From Chloroflexota bacterium (GTDB taxonomy: Bacteria > Chloroflexota > Anaerolineae > UBA4142 > SHND01), in assembly GCA_004295045.1 (NCBI GenBank), contig SHND01000055.1, positions 74,105 to 138,104 on the forward strand: a stretch of DNA of 64,000 nucleotides, given 5' to 3'. Positions 1-8,544 of this stretch are shown one piece after another (position 1 is the first letter of the stretch; the number at the start of each line of letters is the position of its first letter). Under the pieces are notes generated by a model that was given only the letters and a program-made list of their open reading frames with translations, was not told the DNA's origin and searched no databases. Position numbers and translations under genes: made by a program.

Positions 1-1
1 G

Positions 2-145
2 CGAGCGGATTCTCCCGTACCATTTTTGGTGTGTCGCGATTGTGGGCGCAAATACCCGATCAAAAATGATATTCCGATCATGTTGATCGACGAGGGCGAC
101 AAGTATCAGAAAACCGCAATCGAAGAATTGCCGACGAATTTGTAA
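2..145 (+). CDS. Trm112 family protein, C-terminal part (partial)
   Basis: Only the last 47 codons are inside the window; the 5' end is cut off. The residues include a CRDCGRKYPI zinc-knuckle half followed by DIPIMLIDE, the typical end of the short bacterial Trm112/YcaR-like family. In that family two CxxC pairs bind zinc; only the second pair is visible here (Cys-x-x-Cys in VCRDCG). Family members activate methyltransferases or are of unknown role in bacteria, so no substrate is claimed. The frame is open from base 2 to the TAA at 143-145. Confidence 0.75.
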   Translation, partial: RADSPVPFLVCRDCGRKYPIKNDIPIMLIDEGDKYQKTAIEELPTNL

Positions 146-232
146 TTTGAGCATCGGGTTCAAACCGCAGAAAAGTTTGAATTCGATCTACTCGCTGAAT
201 GCATCCGCTTCGCATTCAGCGCTCTGTTTGAA

Positions 233-1621
233 ATGAAAAGATTTCTCTTGGTCGTGTGCGCAGTATTCCTGATTGGATTGCTTGCGCCACCCGCGTTTGC
301 GGACAACGGGATTCAAGTTGATAATGAATCGCTGGATATTAATTTTCCGCACAACATGACATTCTCTCTTGCCGCAACCGCTCCCGCTGACATCACCAAA
401 GCGGAACTGGTGGTGCGTTTTCCCGGAGTGACGCAGCGGCTCAAACCGGATTTCACCCCGAACCAACAGTTGAAAACGTCCGTCATCTGGGATTTGGCAG
501 ATTCGTTCGCCAACAAAGGCGGCTATATGCCGCCCGGCGTTTCCGGCACGTACACTTGGGTAATCGAGGACGCGACGGGAAACAAAACCGAGACTCCGCC
601 GCAGACGTTCTTTCTCGCGGACGAACGCTTTCCTTTTCAAGTTGCGGAAGATGATGCGTTGGCGATTCATTGGTATGGCGCTTCGAAAGAGGTGGGACAG
701 CGCGTTTTTGATACAGCGCGTAATTTTCTCGGCACGCTGCGGCAAGAGTTGGGAGTCGGCGCGCAGGACAGGACTCAAATTTGGTTGTACAACGAATTGC
801 AAGATTTCCGTTCCGCTACTCCGAGTGAGCGGGACTGGACAGGCGGGAGCAGTTATTTCAATTACCGCGTCATCCTCTTGGCTGATTCTCCGGAGGATGA
901 AGATGCCTTGGCTGGAATCCGACACGAGCTCACACATCAAACTCTGTCCGACATCTTTGGCGGAGGACTGGGAGAGAGTTCGCTCCCGCTTTGGATGAAT
1001 GAGGGCTTTGCCGTCTATAACGGTGAAGCCAATCGCCAACGTCCGCCCATCTATTTTCAAAATGCGTTGAACGATGCCGTTGCGGTGGATCAGCTTCCCA
1101 CGCTCAAATCGCTGGCGTCGAACTTTGCAACCGATTCACAGGCGGCGTATCTTTCGTATGCGATGAGTTACAGCGTCGTGCGATTCATGATTGACGAATT
1201 CGGCATGGACAAATTCAAGCAAGTTTTGGGCGAGTTCAAGAATGGCATGGCGACCGACGAAGGGCTCGAAAAAGTGTACGGCGTCAATACGTTAGGTTTG
1301 GAAAACCTGTGGCGTAAATCTCTCGGCTTGCAGGAACGTGATGCATCGCAAGCGGGATTTGCCACCCCGCAAGCCCAGCCAACTTTCGCGCTTTCCTCCG
1401 CCGAAACGCCGGTGCCACAGGGACAAGCAACCGCGACGCCGCAATCCATTTCCAAAGTGGACACGCCTGCGCCGGCGTCCGCGACAACCGTTCCACAAAA
1501 TACAAATGCGTCGAATAGTGGAGGAGCGACAACCGGGTTGTGCGGCGGACTGGGCGGAGTCGTGCTTGCAATGTTTGGCGTGTACGGCTGGCGCAAACGG
1601 CGCAAACCAACACAGTTGTAA
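233..1621 (+). CDS. Secreted peptidase MA-family metalloprotease-like protein (copy 1)
   Basis: 462 residues. Residues 1-23 form a signal peptide ending in PAFA. A beta-rich N-terminal domain (about 24-130) is followed by a gluzincin-type domain with HELTH at 231-235 and the downstream glutamate motif WMNEGFAVY near 254-262, the zinc ligands of the peptidase MA clan. The C-terminus has a Ser/Thr/Pro/Gln-rich linker (about 380-435) and a last hydrophobic segment followed by RKRRK, like a membrane or sorting anchor. It probably acts outside the membrane on protein. The start at MKRFLL is chosen because the signal peptide begins there. A paralogue follows directly downstream. Substrate unknown. 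Confidence 0.8.
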   Translation: MKRFLLVVCAVFLIGLLAPPAFADNGIQVDNESLDINFPHNMTFSLAATAPADITKAELVVRFPGVTQRLKPDFTPNQQLKTSVIWDLADSFANKGGYMPPGVSGTYTWVIEDATGNKTETPPQTFFLADERFPFQVAEDDALAIHWYGASKEVGQRVFDTARNFLGTLRQELGVGAQDRTQIWLYNELQDFRSATPSERDWTGGSSYFNYRVILLADSPEDEDALAGIRHELTHQTLSDIFGGGLGESSLPLWMNEGFAVYNGEANRQRPPIYFQNALNDAVAVDQLPTLKSLASNFATDSQAAYLSYAMSYSVVRFMIDEFGMDKFKQVLGEFKNGMATDEGLEKVYGVNTLGLENLWRKSLGLQERDASQAGFATPQAQPTFALSSAETPVPQGQATATPQSISKVDTPAPASATTVPQNTNASNSGGATTGLCGGLGGVVLAMFGVYGWRKRRKPTQL

Positions 1622-1630
1622 ATTTTTTAT

Positions 1631-1692
1631 ATAGGGGCGAAAATTTTTCCAACGCATTCAATGTGTCGAGGAATTTTCGCTCCTATTTTTTT
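1631..1692 (+). terminator. Terminator-like hairpin abutting the next start codon
   Basis: An imperfect stem (ATAGGGGCGAAAATT near 1631-1645 with AATTTTCGCTCCTAT at 1672-1686) is followed by seven T residues and then at once by the ATG at 1693. It looks like an intrinsic terminator for the upstream peptidase gene, but its U-tract forms the whole region where a ribosome-binding site for the next gene should be. Confidence 0.6.
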
Positions 1693-3078
1693 ATGCGCGC
1701 ACGAATCGCTCTCGCGTTTCTTTTGGTTGTCCTAGGAGCTTGGCTTGCGCCGAGCGCCTTTGCCCAATCCTCCACGCCCTCACCCATCGTCGTTGCTTCC
1801 CAAACATACCAAGTCAATTTTCCACAAGGCATGCGCTTTACGCTCGACGCGTCGAGTGTTGCGCCGATCCAAATAGTACGCTTGACGGTGTGGCAGCGCG
1901 GCGTTGCATTGGGCGCGCGTTATTCGCCAAGCTTTGTGCCGTCGAACCGCGTACGCGTTTCTTTCGATTGGAGTTTTCAGATGTTCGCCGAAGGGGGTTA
2001 TCTGCCGCCCGGCACGCACGGCGAATACTCGTGGCACATTGAAGACGCTGCGGGCAATGTGTACGATACGCCCCATGAAAAATACACAGTCGAAGATCGT
2101 ACGAAAAAGTGGCAAGTGATGGAAAACGATGCCTTGCGTGTAAGTTGGCACGCCGGGGAGGGCGATTTCGGCAAGGCGGTGTTTGAGCGGGCGATGTTGG
2201 CGCGCGATTTTTTGGCAAACAAGTTAGGTGTGCAAAATATTGCGCCGCTTGAGGTGTACATCTACGCTGACCGCGACGAGTTTTTCAAATCACTGCCCGC
2301 GTATTCGTACGAATGGACGGGCGCGCGGATGTTTCCCGAGTACGGCGTGATTTTGATTAACTTTGATCCCGATAATTTGGCGTGGGGTTTGCGCACGACG
2401 AGCCATGAATTGAGTCACGCCATTTTGCACGCCAAAATTCGCGGCGTTCTCGGTGATATTGCGCTGCCGCTGTGGTTGGATGAAGGGCTTGCAGTTTATA
2501 ACGAAACGGATGATCACGCGCCGGACGAGCAAATGGAGGAAGCGTACCAAGCCGCGCTGAAAAAGGATACCTTGATTCCTTTGCGCGCTTTGCAGCAGCG
2601 TTTCCCGAGCAACAGCAGCCAAGCGCAGTTGGCGTACGGACAAAGTTACCAAGTTGTGAAATTTATGGTGGATGCGTATGGCGAAGAAAAATTTGCCGAA
2701 CTGCTCAACATCTACCAGAACGGCGCGCTGCCGGATGAAGGGTTGCAGCAGGTGTATGGCATGAATCAAGACCAGCTCGAAAATGCGTGGCGCGCAAAAA
2801 TCGGCGTGCCACTGCGCGATGTTTCGGTGTTTGCGCTGCCGACCGTCGCGCCGCTTCCGACCTTTGAGTTTTCCTCTTCGCTGGACGCCACGCCTACACC
2901 TACGCGTGAAATCGTTCCATCGCCGGAACCGACGCGCGTTTCTGAACTGGCAACACCTCCTGCCGCAGGCGCAACTCCCGCGCAAACCCCGAGCGCGCCT
3001 GTGAACAGCTTGTGCGGCGCGGCGTTCGCATTGGGCGGCTTGGTGATTTTTGGCGTCGCGAAAAGAAAACGACGATGA
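1693..3078 (+). CDS. Secreted peptidase MA-family metalloprotease-like protein (copy 2)
   Basis: 461 residues, a tandem paralogue of the previous gene with the same order: signal peptide (1-24, ending AFAQ), beta-rich N-domain, gluzincin core with HELSH at 238-242 and LWLDEGLAVY downstream, Thr/Pro-rich linker, and a C-terminal hydrophobic segment ending in KRKRR. The ATG at 1693 is preferred because the signal peptide starts there; a longer frame exists upstream but reads through the preceding intergenic hairpin. No Shine-Dalgarno sequence is present, as the upstream bases are a T-run. An in-frame GTG at 1663 is an alternative. The stop overlaps the start of the aminotransferase gene (ATGA). 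Confidence 0.78.
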   Translation: MRARIALAFLLVVLGAWLAPSAFAQSSTPSPIVVASQTYQVNFPQGMRFTLDASSVAPIQIVRLTVWQRGVALGARYSPSFVPSNRVRVSFDWSFQMFAEGGYLPPGTHGEYSWHIEDAAGNVYDTPHEKYTVEDRTKKWQVMENDALRVSWHAGEGDFGKAVFERAMLARDFLANKLGVQNIAPLEVYIYADRDEFFKSLPAYSYEWTGARMFPEYGVILINFDPDNLAWGLRTTSHELSHAILHAKIRGVLGDIALPLWLDEGLAVYNETDDHAPDEQMEEAYQAALKKDTLIPLRALQQRFPSNSSQAQLAYGQSYQVVKFMVDAYGEEKFAELLNIYQNGALPDEGLQQVYGMNQDQLENAWRAKIGVPLRDVSVFALPTVAPLPTFEFSSSLDATPTPTREIVPSPEPTRVSELATPPAAGATPAQTPSAPVNSLCGAAFALGGLVIFGVAKRKRR

Positions 3079-4193
3079 ACCTCAAACCTTTCCAACTTGA
3101 GCGTTATTTTGCGCGCTACGAGTTCCATGTCGAATATACGCTCTGTTCTTCCGACTGCGAAGCGATGACGATTGCGGATTTGCTCGCGTTCGAAACCGAC
3201 GCGCGCGAAAAATTTGAGCGGCATTGGCTTGGCTACACCGAATCGTCCGGCGCGCCAACGCTGCGCCGCGAGGTGTCGGGCATTTACGAAACGATTGATC
3301 CCGCACAGGTTCTCGTTCACACGGGCGCGGAAGAAGCCATCTTTTTGTTTATGCACGCGGTGTTGAACGCGGGCGATCATATCATCGTTCATTCGCCCTG
3401 TTATCAATCGCTCAGCGAGGTCGCGCAAAGCATTGGTTGTGACGTGACGCGTTGGAACGCGCGTGAGGAAAATTTTTGGGCGTTGGACCCGGATGAATTG
3501 CGTCGCGCAATTCGGCGAAATACGCGTGTGATTGTCGTCAACACGCCGCACAATCCGACGGGATACTTGATGTCGCGCGCGGATTACGAATGTGTGAATG
3601 AAATCGCGCGGGAACATGAAATTATTTTGTTTTCCGACGAAGTGTACCGCGAATCCGAATATGATGCGACATTGCGTTTGCCCGCCGCGTGTGATATGAG
3701 CGACAGCGCGGTTTCGCTCGGCGTCATGTCGAAAACGTACGGGCTGCCGGGATTACGCATTGGTTGGATCGCCACGCATAACGCGCGCGTGTACGAGCGC
3801 ATGGCAGCGTTAAAAGATTACACGACAATCTGCAACAGCGCGCCGAGCGAATTTCTCGCGGAGCTCGCGCTGCGTTATCGCGCAAAATTGGCGCAGCGCA
3901 ATTTAGAAATTATCACGCGGAATGTGAAAATGTTGGATGAATTTTTTTCGAGACGCGCGGAAATGTTTGAATGGGTTCGTCCGCGCGCAGGACCTATCGC
4001 ATTTCCGAAATTGAAACTTGGCGAGGTCGACGCGTTCTGTCACGATGTCGTCACGCGCGCCAGAGTCTTGCTGTTGCCCGGAACACAATTCGACGACGAG
4101 GGCAATCATTTTCGTATTGGCTTTGGCAGAAAAAATATGCCAGAGGCGTTAGCACGGCTCGAAGAATTTTTGAGCCGAGACGGTATCGCGTAA
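3075..4193 (+). CDS. PLP-dependent class I/II aminotransferase
   Basis: 372 residues. It has the fold-type I aminotransferase motifs: NTPHNPTGY near residue 160, SDEVYRE after it, and SKTYGLPGLRIGW with the Schiff-base lysine at about 220. It would move an amino group between an amino acid and a 2-oxo acid in the cytoplasm. Sequence character (short N-terminus, ATGA overlap with a secreted protein gene) does not fix the substrate; relatives include broad-specificity and capreomycidine-synthase-like enzymes. Translation is probably coupled to the upstream gene, although a cytosolic enzyme following a secreted protease is not an obvious pathway pair. Confidence 0.85.
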   Translation: MNLKPFQLERYFARYEFHVEYTLCSSDCEAMTIADLLAFETDAREKFERHWLGYTESSGAPTLRREVSGIYETIDPAQVLVHTGAEEAIFLFMHAVLNAGDHIIVHSPCYQSLSEVAQSIGCDVTRWNAREENFWALDPDELRRAIRRNTRVIVVNTPHNPTGYLMSRADYECVNEIAREHEIILFSDEVYRESEYDATLRLPAACDMSDSAVSLGVMSKTYGLPGLRIGWIATHNARVYERMAALKDYTTICNSAPSEFLAELALRYRAKLAQRNLEIITRNVKMLDEFFSRRAEMFEWVRPRAGPIAFPKLKLGEVDAFCHDVVTRARVLLLPGTQFDDEGNHFRIGFGRKNMPEALARLEEFLSRDGIA

Positions 4194-4198
4194 CAGCT

Positions 4199-5122
4199 CT
4201 ACTTGTCTCGCTTTACCGTAAAGCGATCTAAATCGTTGCACGCAATCGAGTTTGGGAAAATCGCGCTCGCTTCTTGCTGGACGGCGTTTCCGTTATAGCG
4301 GCGCGAAATGTGCGTGAGAAACAATTGCTTTACATTTGCTTCGCGCGCGGCGTGCGCGGCTTCCGCCGCGGTGATGTGTCCGTGCTTGCGCGCAATGTCA
4401 CGGTCTTGCGCCAAGTAGGTCGCTTCCATCACCAAGCCATCGGCGTCGCGCGCCGGTTCGATGACTTCGTTGATCCGCGCGAGATCGCCGACATACACAA
4501 ATTTCGTTCCCCGCACCACTTCACCCAACACTTCAACTGGCTCGATGACGCGCCCGTCTGCCAGCGTAATACTTTCGCCCGCAACAAGTTTTTTGCGTTC
4601 GGGACCAATTGGGACACCCAATGCTTCGGCGCGTTCGACGAGAAAGGGGCGCTTGGATTTTTCCTCAAAGACAAATCCGAAATTGCCGGTGCCGCGATGC
4701 AGCACATTGAACGCGCTCACGGTGAGATTTTTTTCGCGCACGAGGACGCCCGGTTTGATCTCGATAAATTCAATATCAATCTCGACTTCTTTGCCGCGCA
4801 TCACCACTTTCATCAAATCGCGCACGCGGTCAATCGCCCAGCGTCCGCCGTAAATTTCGATTTTGGAATCCACCGGCACATCCCATTGCCCCAGCGTCGA
4901 GGCGAGTCCCCCAATGCCGAGAATGTGATCGAGATGCCCGTGCGTCAAAAAGATGCGGCGCAGGTCTTTGAACCCGACGCCGCTCTTGAGAATTTGGCGC
5001 TGTGTGCCTTCCGCACAATCGAGCATAAAGCGCGTTCCCTCATGAATGAGCAGCGTCGAAGTAAGATTGCGTTCCGCGCTCGGCGCGGAGGCAGAGGTTC
5101 CGAGAAAGACGAGTTCAAACAT
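4199..5122 (-). CDS. rnz: Ribonuclease Z
   Basis: 307 residues, normal length for the short bacterial tRNase Z. The metallo-beta-lactamase signature HGHLDH lies at 61-66, the N-terminus FLGTSASAP is typical of RNase Z, and the later KHGHITAAEAA and LTHISRRY segments supply further metal ligands and the histidine motif. It cleaves 3' trailers of tRNA precursors that lack encoded CCA, which fits the tRNA-Leu gene in this window, whose CCA is not encoded. A TATAAT box (minus strand, 5134-5139) lies 11 nt before the ATG, so the mRNA leader would be only a few bases. The gene converges on the aminotransferase gene with a 5-bp gap. Confidence 0.93.
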   Translation of the reverse strand: MFELVFLGTSASAPSAERNLTSTLLIHEGTRFMLDCAEGTQRQILKSGVGFKDLRRIFLTHGHLDHILGIGGLASTLGQWDVPVDSKIEIYGGRWAIDRVRDLMKVVMRGKEVEIDIEFIEIKPGVLVREKNLTVSAFNVLHRGTGNFGFVFEEKSKRPFLVERAEALGVPIGPERKKLVAGESITLADGRVIEPVEVLGEVVRGTKFVYVGDLARINEVIEPARDADGLVMEATYLAQDRDIARKHGHITAAEAAHAAREANVKQLFLTHISRRYNGNAVQQEASAIFPNSIACNDLDRFTVKRDK

Positions 5123-5154
5123 TTTGCTGCAACATTATAGCGAGAAACGCGCGC

Positions 5155-5456
5155 AAAAGAAAAACGTGCCGCGCAACCTTTAGGTCGGCGGCACGTTCCT
5201 TGATATTGGGAGAGGCGGAAAATTATTCACTCTTCCGAGTAAAGCGTCTGATCCGCCTCAGGGGGACCATCAGTCGGTGGAGGGCGAGTGATTTGACGGC
5301 TCAGCTTTGAGCAGTCAGCACAGGACGTCGGGGTCCGCTGACATGAATGCACTCTATGAGCGATTGAACTTGCGGTGTCAAACGGGAGGCGCCTTTCACC
5401 GCAACATATCAAAAGGATGTGTCCGGACTCGTCTGTAACGCAACTGACGGTTGTTA
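5155..5456 (-). ncRNA. Candidate structured non-coding RNA ending in an intrinsic terminator
   Basis: This 430-base gap between two minus-strand genes has no convincing coding frame. On the minus strand a weak promoter (TTGTCG, 17 bp, TACAAG, about 5493-5465) follows the upstream gene's terminator. The transcript can form several clean stems: TTGCGGTG with CACCGCAA, GTCAGCGGAC with GTCC-GCTGAC, GCTCA with TGAGC. It would end at a strong terminator, AACGTGCCGC with GCGGCACGTT (5162-5198) followed by TTTCTTTT. I do not recognise 6S, SRP, tmRNA or RNase P motifs. A 100-residue frame (5227-5529) exists but has no homology I recognise and begins inside the previous terminator. Confidence 0.4.
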
Positions 5457-5504
5457 AACTTGTAGAATCCCTCCAGAGATCCGACAAGTGGTTAACCAAA
5501 GGGT

Positions 5505-5549
5505 AAAAAAGACCGCGCATCCGGAACATTGTTCGAGGATACGCGGTTG
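5505..5549 (-). terminator. Intrinsic terminator of the four-CNBD gene
   Basis: On the minus strand ACCGCGTATCC pairs with GGATGCGCGGT (one mismatch) and is followed by CTTTTTT, immediately after the stop of the gene that ends at 5554. Confidence 0.8.
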
Positions 5550-5553
5550 GAAA

Positions 5554-8418
5554 TCAAGGCATCACGACGCGCTGAAAAGTCAAGCGATAATTGACGTGCC
5601 GATGCATCGGCATAATCATCCCGTACGCCTGATCGCTCGGCATCGAATCATCCACTTTGACGCGATAACCGGCGCCGTACATGGGCCAATTGTAATTACA
5701 TTCGCAGTAATCGCCCTTGGGCTTTTGGTCGGCGAGCGTCAGCCGTTGCACTTCTAACGCGCCGCTCTCATCCCAAGAAATTTCGACTACCTTGTCATCC
5801 ACACGTTTTCCTTGCTCATCAAACAGTGTAACATAAATCGTGTGGTCGTTGCCCGATTCTTGCCCTGCGTCTTCAAACTTCATTCGAATCAAACGCCAAT
5901 AGGTTTGCCCCGAAGTAACAGTGGCATCCGTGACGCCAATCCCTTGCAACAGCGGCAAACCGCCGGCTCCGAGACGCGAATCCCATTCGCGCGGTGGAAG
6001 TGGTGGAATGTTCAATGTTTGTGGTTCCGCGACGCTCGCTGCATCTGCAGCCGCAACTTCCGGCGCAGCCGTCGGCTCCGCGATCTTTGCAACGCGGACA
6101 ACAGGTTTTTTGGTCGGAACTGGTGTAGGCGGAATGGGCGTTGGTGGCAGCGGCGTAGGCGTCGCTGTTTTGACCGCCTGCGCGATCTTGGCGCCAATCA
6201 TCAGAGGACGCACACCTCCACCCATCACAATTGGCAGGTCTTCGCTCGGCGCAGAATTATTTCCACCAAAGCTTGAGGTTAGGATTGCATAGAGTAACCA
6301 AAGCGGAAGCATCACCACAATCCACAAAGCAAAAAGCGCGACGAGGATGGTTGCAATTTTGTTGCCCACGCTCAAATTTGAAAACCACGTGATGAGACCC
6401 GGGCGGCGATTCTTGAGCGCCATACCAAAATGCGCGGCGCCGACCATTTGCTGAACGGGACGCGCAGTCGCGGCGGGCATTGGACGCATCACGTTGCCCG
6501 AACGCTCCCAAGGTTTCGATGGCGCGGGTCGTACGCCAACACTGGTGCCGGGGAGTGGCGCCGCTTGCGCGCGCATTTGCGGCTGCGGTGCGGGTGGACG
6601 CGGTTGTGCGTTGGCATATGCCGGGGCGTATTTGCTTTGGCCGTTGCCGCCGTTTCCATTTCCGCCATTGCCATTGCCCGGATGCGACGCGTATGCAGGT
6701 TGCGTCGCATATGCAGGTTGTTGATATTGCGGTGCAACCGGACGCGGTGCAGGCATCGCTTGCGGACGCGGCGCGCGTTTGGTCGCGCGTTCCAATTCTT
6801 TTGCCATCTGTCGCGTGACACTTAGCGCCAACGCGGGATAGGTTGCGAGCATTCGATCAAAATCATTTTTCGCAATTGCCCACACTTCAATTTCGCCGAC
6901 GCTCTGCACGGTGACGGGATAAACGCTGTTTTGGACGACAGCTTGCTCGCCAAAGGATTGTTGTGGACCTAACAAATCGAGAACGACGGTTTGTCCACTT
7001 GGAGCGTGCGCGATTTCCCGCGCTTCGCCCGCTTCGATGATGTACACAAACGCCGCGGGCTGACCGGCAAAACAAATTGTCTCACCCGCGCGAAAACGCT
7101 GCGGCTGCACGTGCTGTGAAACTTGACGCAGTTCTGTTTGCGACAAGCCACTGAACAGATTCAGTTGACGCAAATGCCGCTCTACGACATCGCCTTCGGC
7201 ATTTCCCAAACGCGTACTGAGAGCGCGGGAGAGGGCGAGAGACAACGCGGGATGTTGAACGATCAGCTCGTCGTACTCTGTTTTGTACAAGACCCACAAG
7301 GTTGTGTCGTCAATTGCTTTTGCTGCTTCGGCGCGTGTCCGTCCGGTCAGCAACGCCATCTCGCCGAACGATTCACCAGGATTCACGCGTTCCAAAAATT
7401 CCGCTTCCGTCGCGGCATCGGAAATTAATTTCACGCGCCCCGCCTCGCAAAAGTACATCGCATCGCCGGGCGTGCCTTCACCGTAAATCAATTCGCCGGC
7501 AGGATAATGACGCAGTACGAGGCGTTCGGCAATCGCTTGTAATGCATCGCGATCCGCATCCGCGAATAACGGCATCGCGTGCAAGCGCTCAACTGCCATC
7601 GTCTGGTCGTCCGCGCCCAAGCGCTCTGCCAGCGCGCGCGAAAACGCGAGTTTCAAGGTGGGTTGTTCCGAAACAAGATTTTGATAATCATTCCGCGCGA
7701 GCATCCAGACCGTCAAGTCGGTGACTGCAAAACCGGTTGCGGGATATGGCTTGCCCGTAATGAGCGCGGTCTGACCAATGAGTTCGCCTTCTTGCAATTC
7801 TTCGTACGTCTCGCCATCGCGTCCGTTCGAAATCACGCGCACCACACCGGATTCGATCAAGTACGCGGCTTCGGGCGATTCTCCTGCGTCGAACAGCGTT
7901 TCCCCGCGCGGATACGCGCGGAACTGCAAACGCCGCGCGAGGGCGCGCGCTTCAGAATCCGAAAGAGCAGTGAGTAATGGATTGTTCGAGAGACGTTGAG
8001 TGACGAGGTATTCGTCGAGATAAGCGACGCGGGTGCCGAGCGCCGCGCTGAATTTCAAACCAATGGAAGGATATTGCAGGATCAGGTCTGCCAGATCGTT
8101 TCGCGGCAGAGTCAAGAGCGTACAGGTGGTGGCGGCACGCGCGGAGGTGGAATAGGGGCGATTCAACAGCACATCCACCTCTCCGACAAGACTGCCGGCG
8201 CCAAGATTGGCGAGGGCAATGGGACCCTGCGGCGTTTCGCCTTCCAATTTCACCCAACCTTGCACGATGACGGCGAGAAATTCGGAGGGTCGGTTCGCGG
8301 CAAAAATCACCGCGTTGGTGTTGTATTCGAGATGTCGGAGTCTACTGCTTATCAATTCGCGCTCGTCTTGATCGAGACGCGCGAATAATGGAACTTGGTC
8401 GAGCGGTTGTGGTATCAC
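5554..8418 (-). CDS. Membrane protein with four cyclic-nucleotide-binding-like domains
   Basis: 954 residues, starting at a GTG. Four successive cNMP-binding (Crp-type beta-roll) domains occupy about 10-125, 150-265, 285-400 and 420-535. A Pro/Gln/Ala/Gly/Asn-rich linker leads to one membrane segment near 680-710, then a TPTPLPPTP linker and a C-terminal beta domain of about 150 residues on the other side of the membrane. The phosphate-binding cassettes are degenerate: domain 2 has GQ in place of GE, and the usual arginine is replaced in domains 2 to 4. The domains may therefore act as scaffolds rather than nucleotide sensors. No helix-turn-helix is present, so it is not a Crp-like regulator. 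It may pass an inside signal across the membrane; function unknown. Confidence 0.75.
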   Translation of the reverse strand: MIPQPLDQVPLFARLDQDERELISSRLRHLEYNTNAVIFAANRPSEFLAVIVQGWVKLEGETPQGPIALANLGAGSLVGEVDVLLNRPYSTSARAATTCTLLTLPRNDLADLILQYPSIGLKFSAALGTRVAYLDEYLVTQRLSNNPLLTALSDSEARALARRLQFRAYPRGETLFDAGESPEAAYLIESGVVRVISNGRDGETYEELQEGELIGQTALITGKPYPATGFAVTDLTVWMLARNDYQNLVSEQPTLKLAFSRALAERLGADDQTMAVERLHAMPLFADADRDALQAIAERLVLRHYPAGELIYGEGTPGDAMYFCEAGRVKLISDAATEAEFLERVNPGESFGEMALLTGRTRAEAAKAIDDTTLWVLYKTEYDELIVQHPALSLALSRALSTRLGNAEGDVVERHLRQLNLFSGLSQTELRQVSQHVQPQRFRAGETICFAGQPAAFVYIIEAGEAREIAHAPSGQTVVLDLLGPQQSFGEQAVVQNSVYPVTVQSVGEIEVWAIAKNDFDRMLATYPALALSVTRQMAKELERATKRAPRPQAMPAPRPVAPQYQQPAYATQPAYASHPGNGNGGNGNGGNGQSKYAPAYANAQPRPPAPQPQMRAQAAPLPGTSVGVRPAPSKPWERSGNVMRPMPAATARPVQQMVGAAHFGMALKNRRPGLITWFSNLSVGNKIATILVALFALWIVVMLPLWLLYAILTSSFGGNNSAPSEDLPIVMGGGVRPLMIGAKIAQAVKTATPTPLPPTPIPPTPVPTKKPVVRVAKIAEPTAAPEVAAADAASVAEPQTLNIPPLPPREWDSRLGAGGLPLLQGIGVTDATVTSGQTYWRLIRMKFEDAGQESGNDHTIYVTLFDEQGKRVDDKVVEISWDESGALEVQRLTLADQKPKGDYCECNYNWPMYGAGYRVKVDDSMPSDQAYGMIMPMHRHVNYRLTFQRVVMP

Positions 8419-8544
8419 GAGCGAAACATTTCCTTAAGGAAACACCATAACGAATTTGAAGCGTGAGTTGTATCTTGCAATGCGATGCAAATCCGTCAAC
8501 GCGCCATCGCGCTAGTGAATCCTAAAACCTGGGAGGTCGAAACC

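Noticed and set aside
4274..5140. 288-residue plus-strand reading frame opposite rnz
   Set aside because: Antisense shadow of a well-supported RNase Z gene.
5227..5529. 100-residue minus-strand reading frame as a gene
   Set aside because: It starts inside a terminator hairpin, shows no known family features, and the region is better explained as structured RNA; kept only as an alternative.
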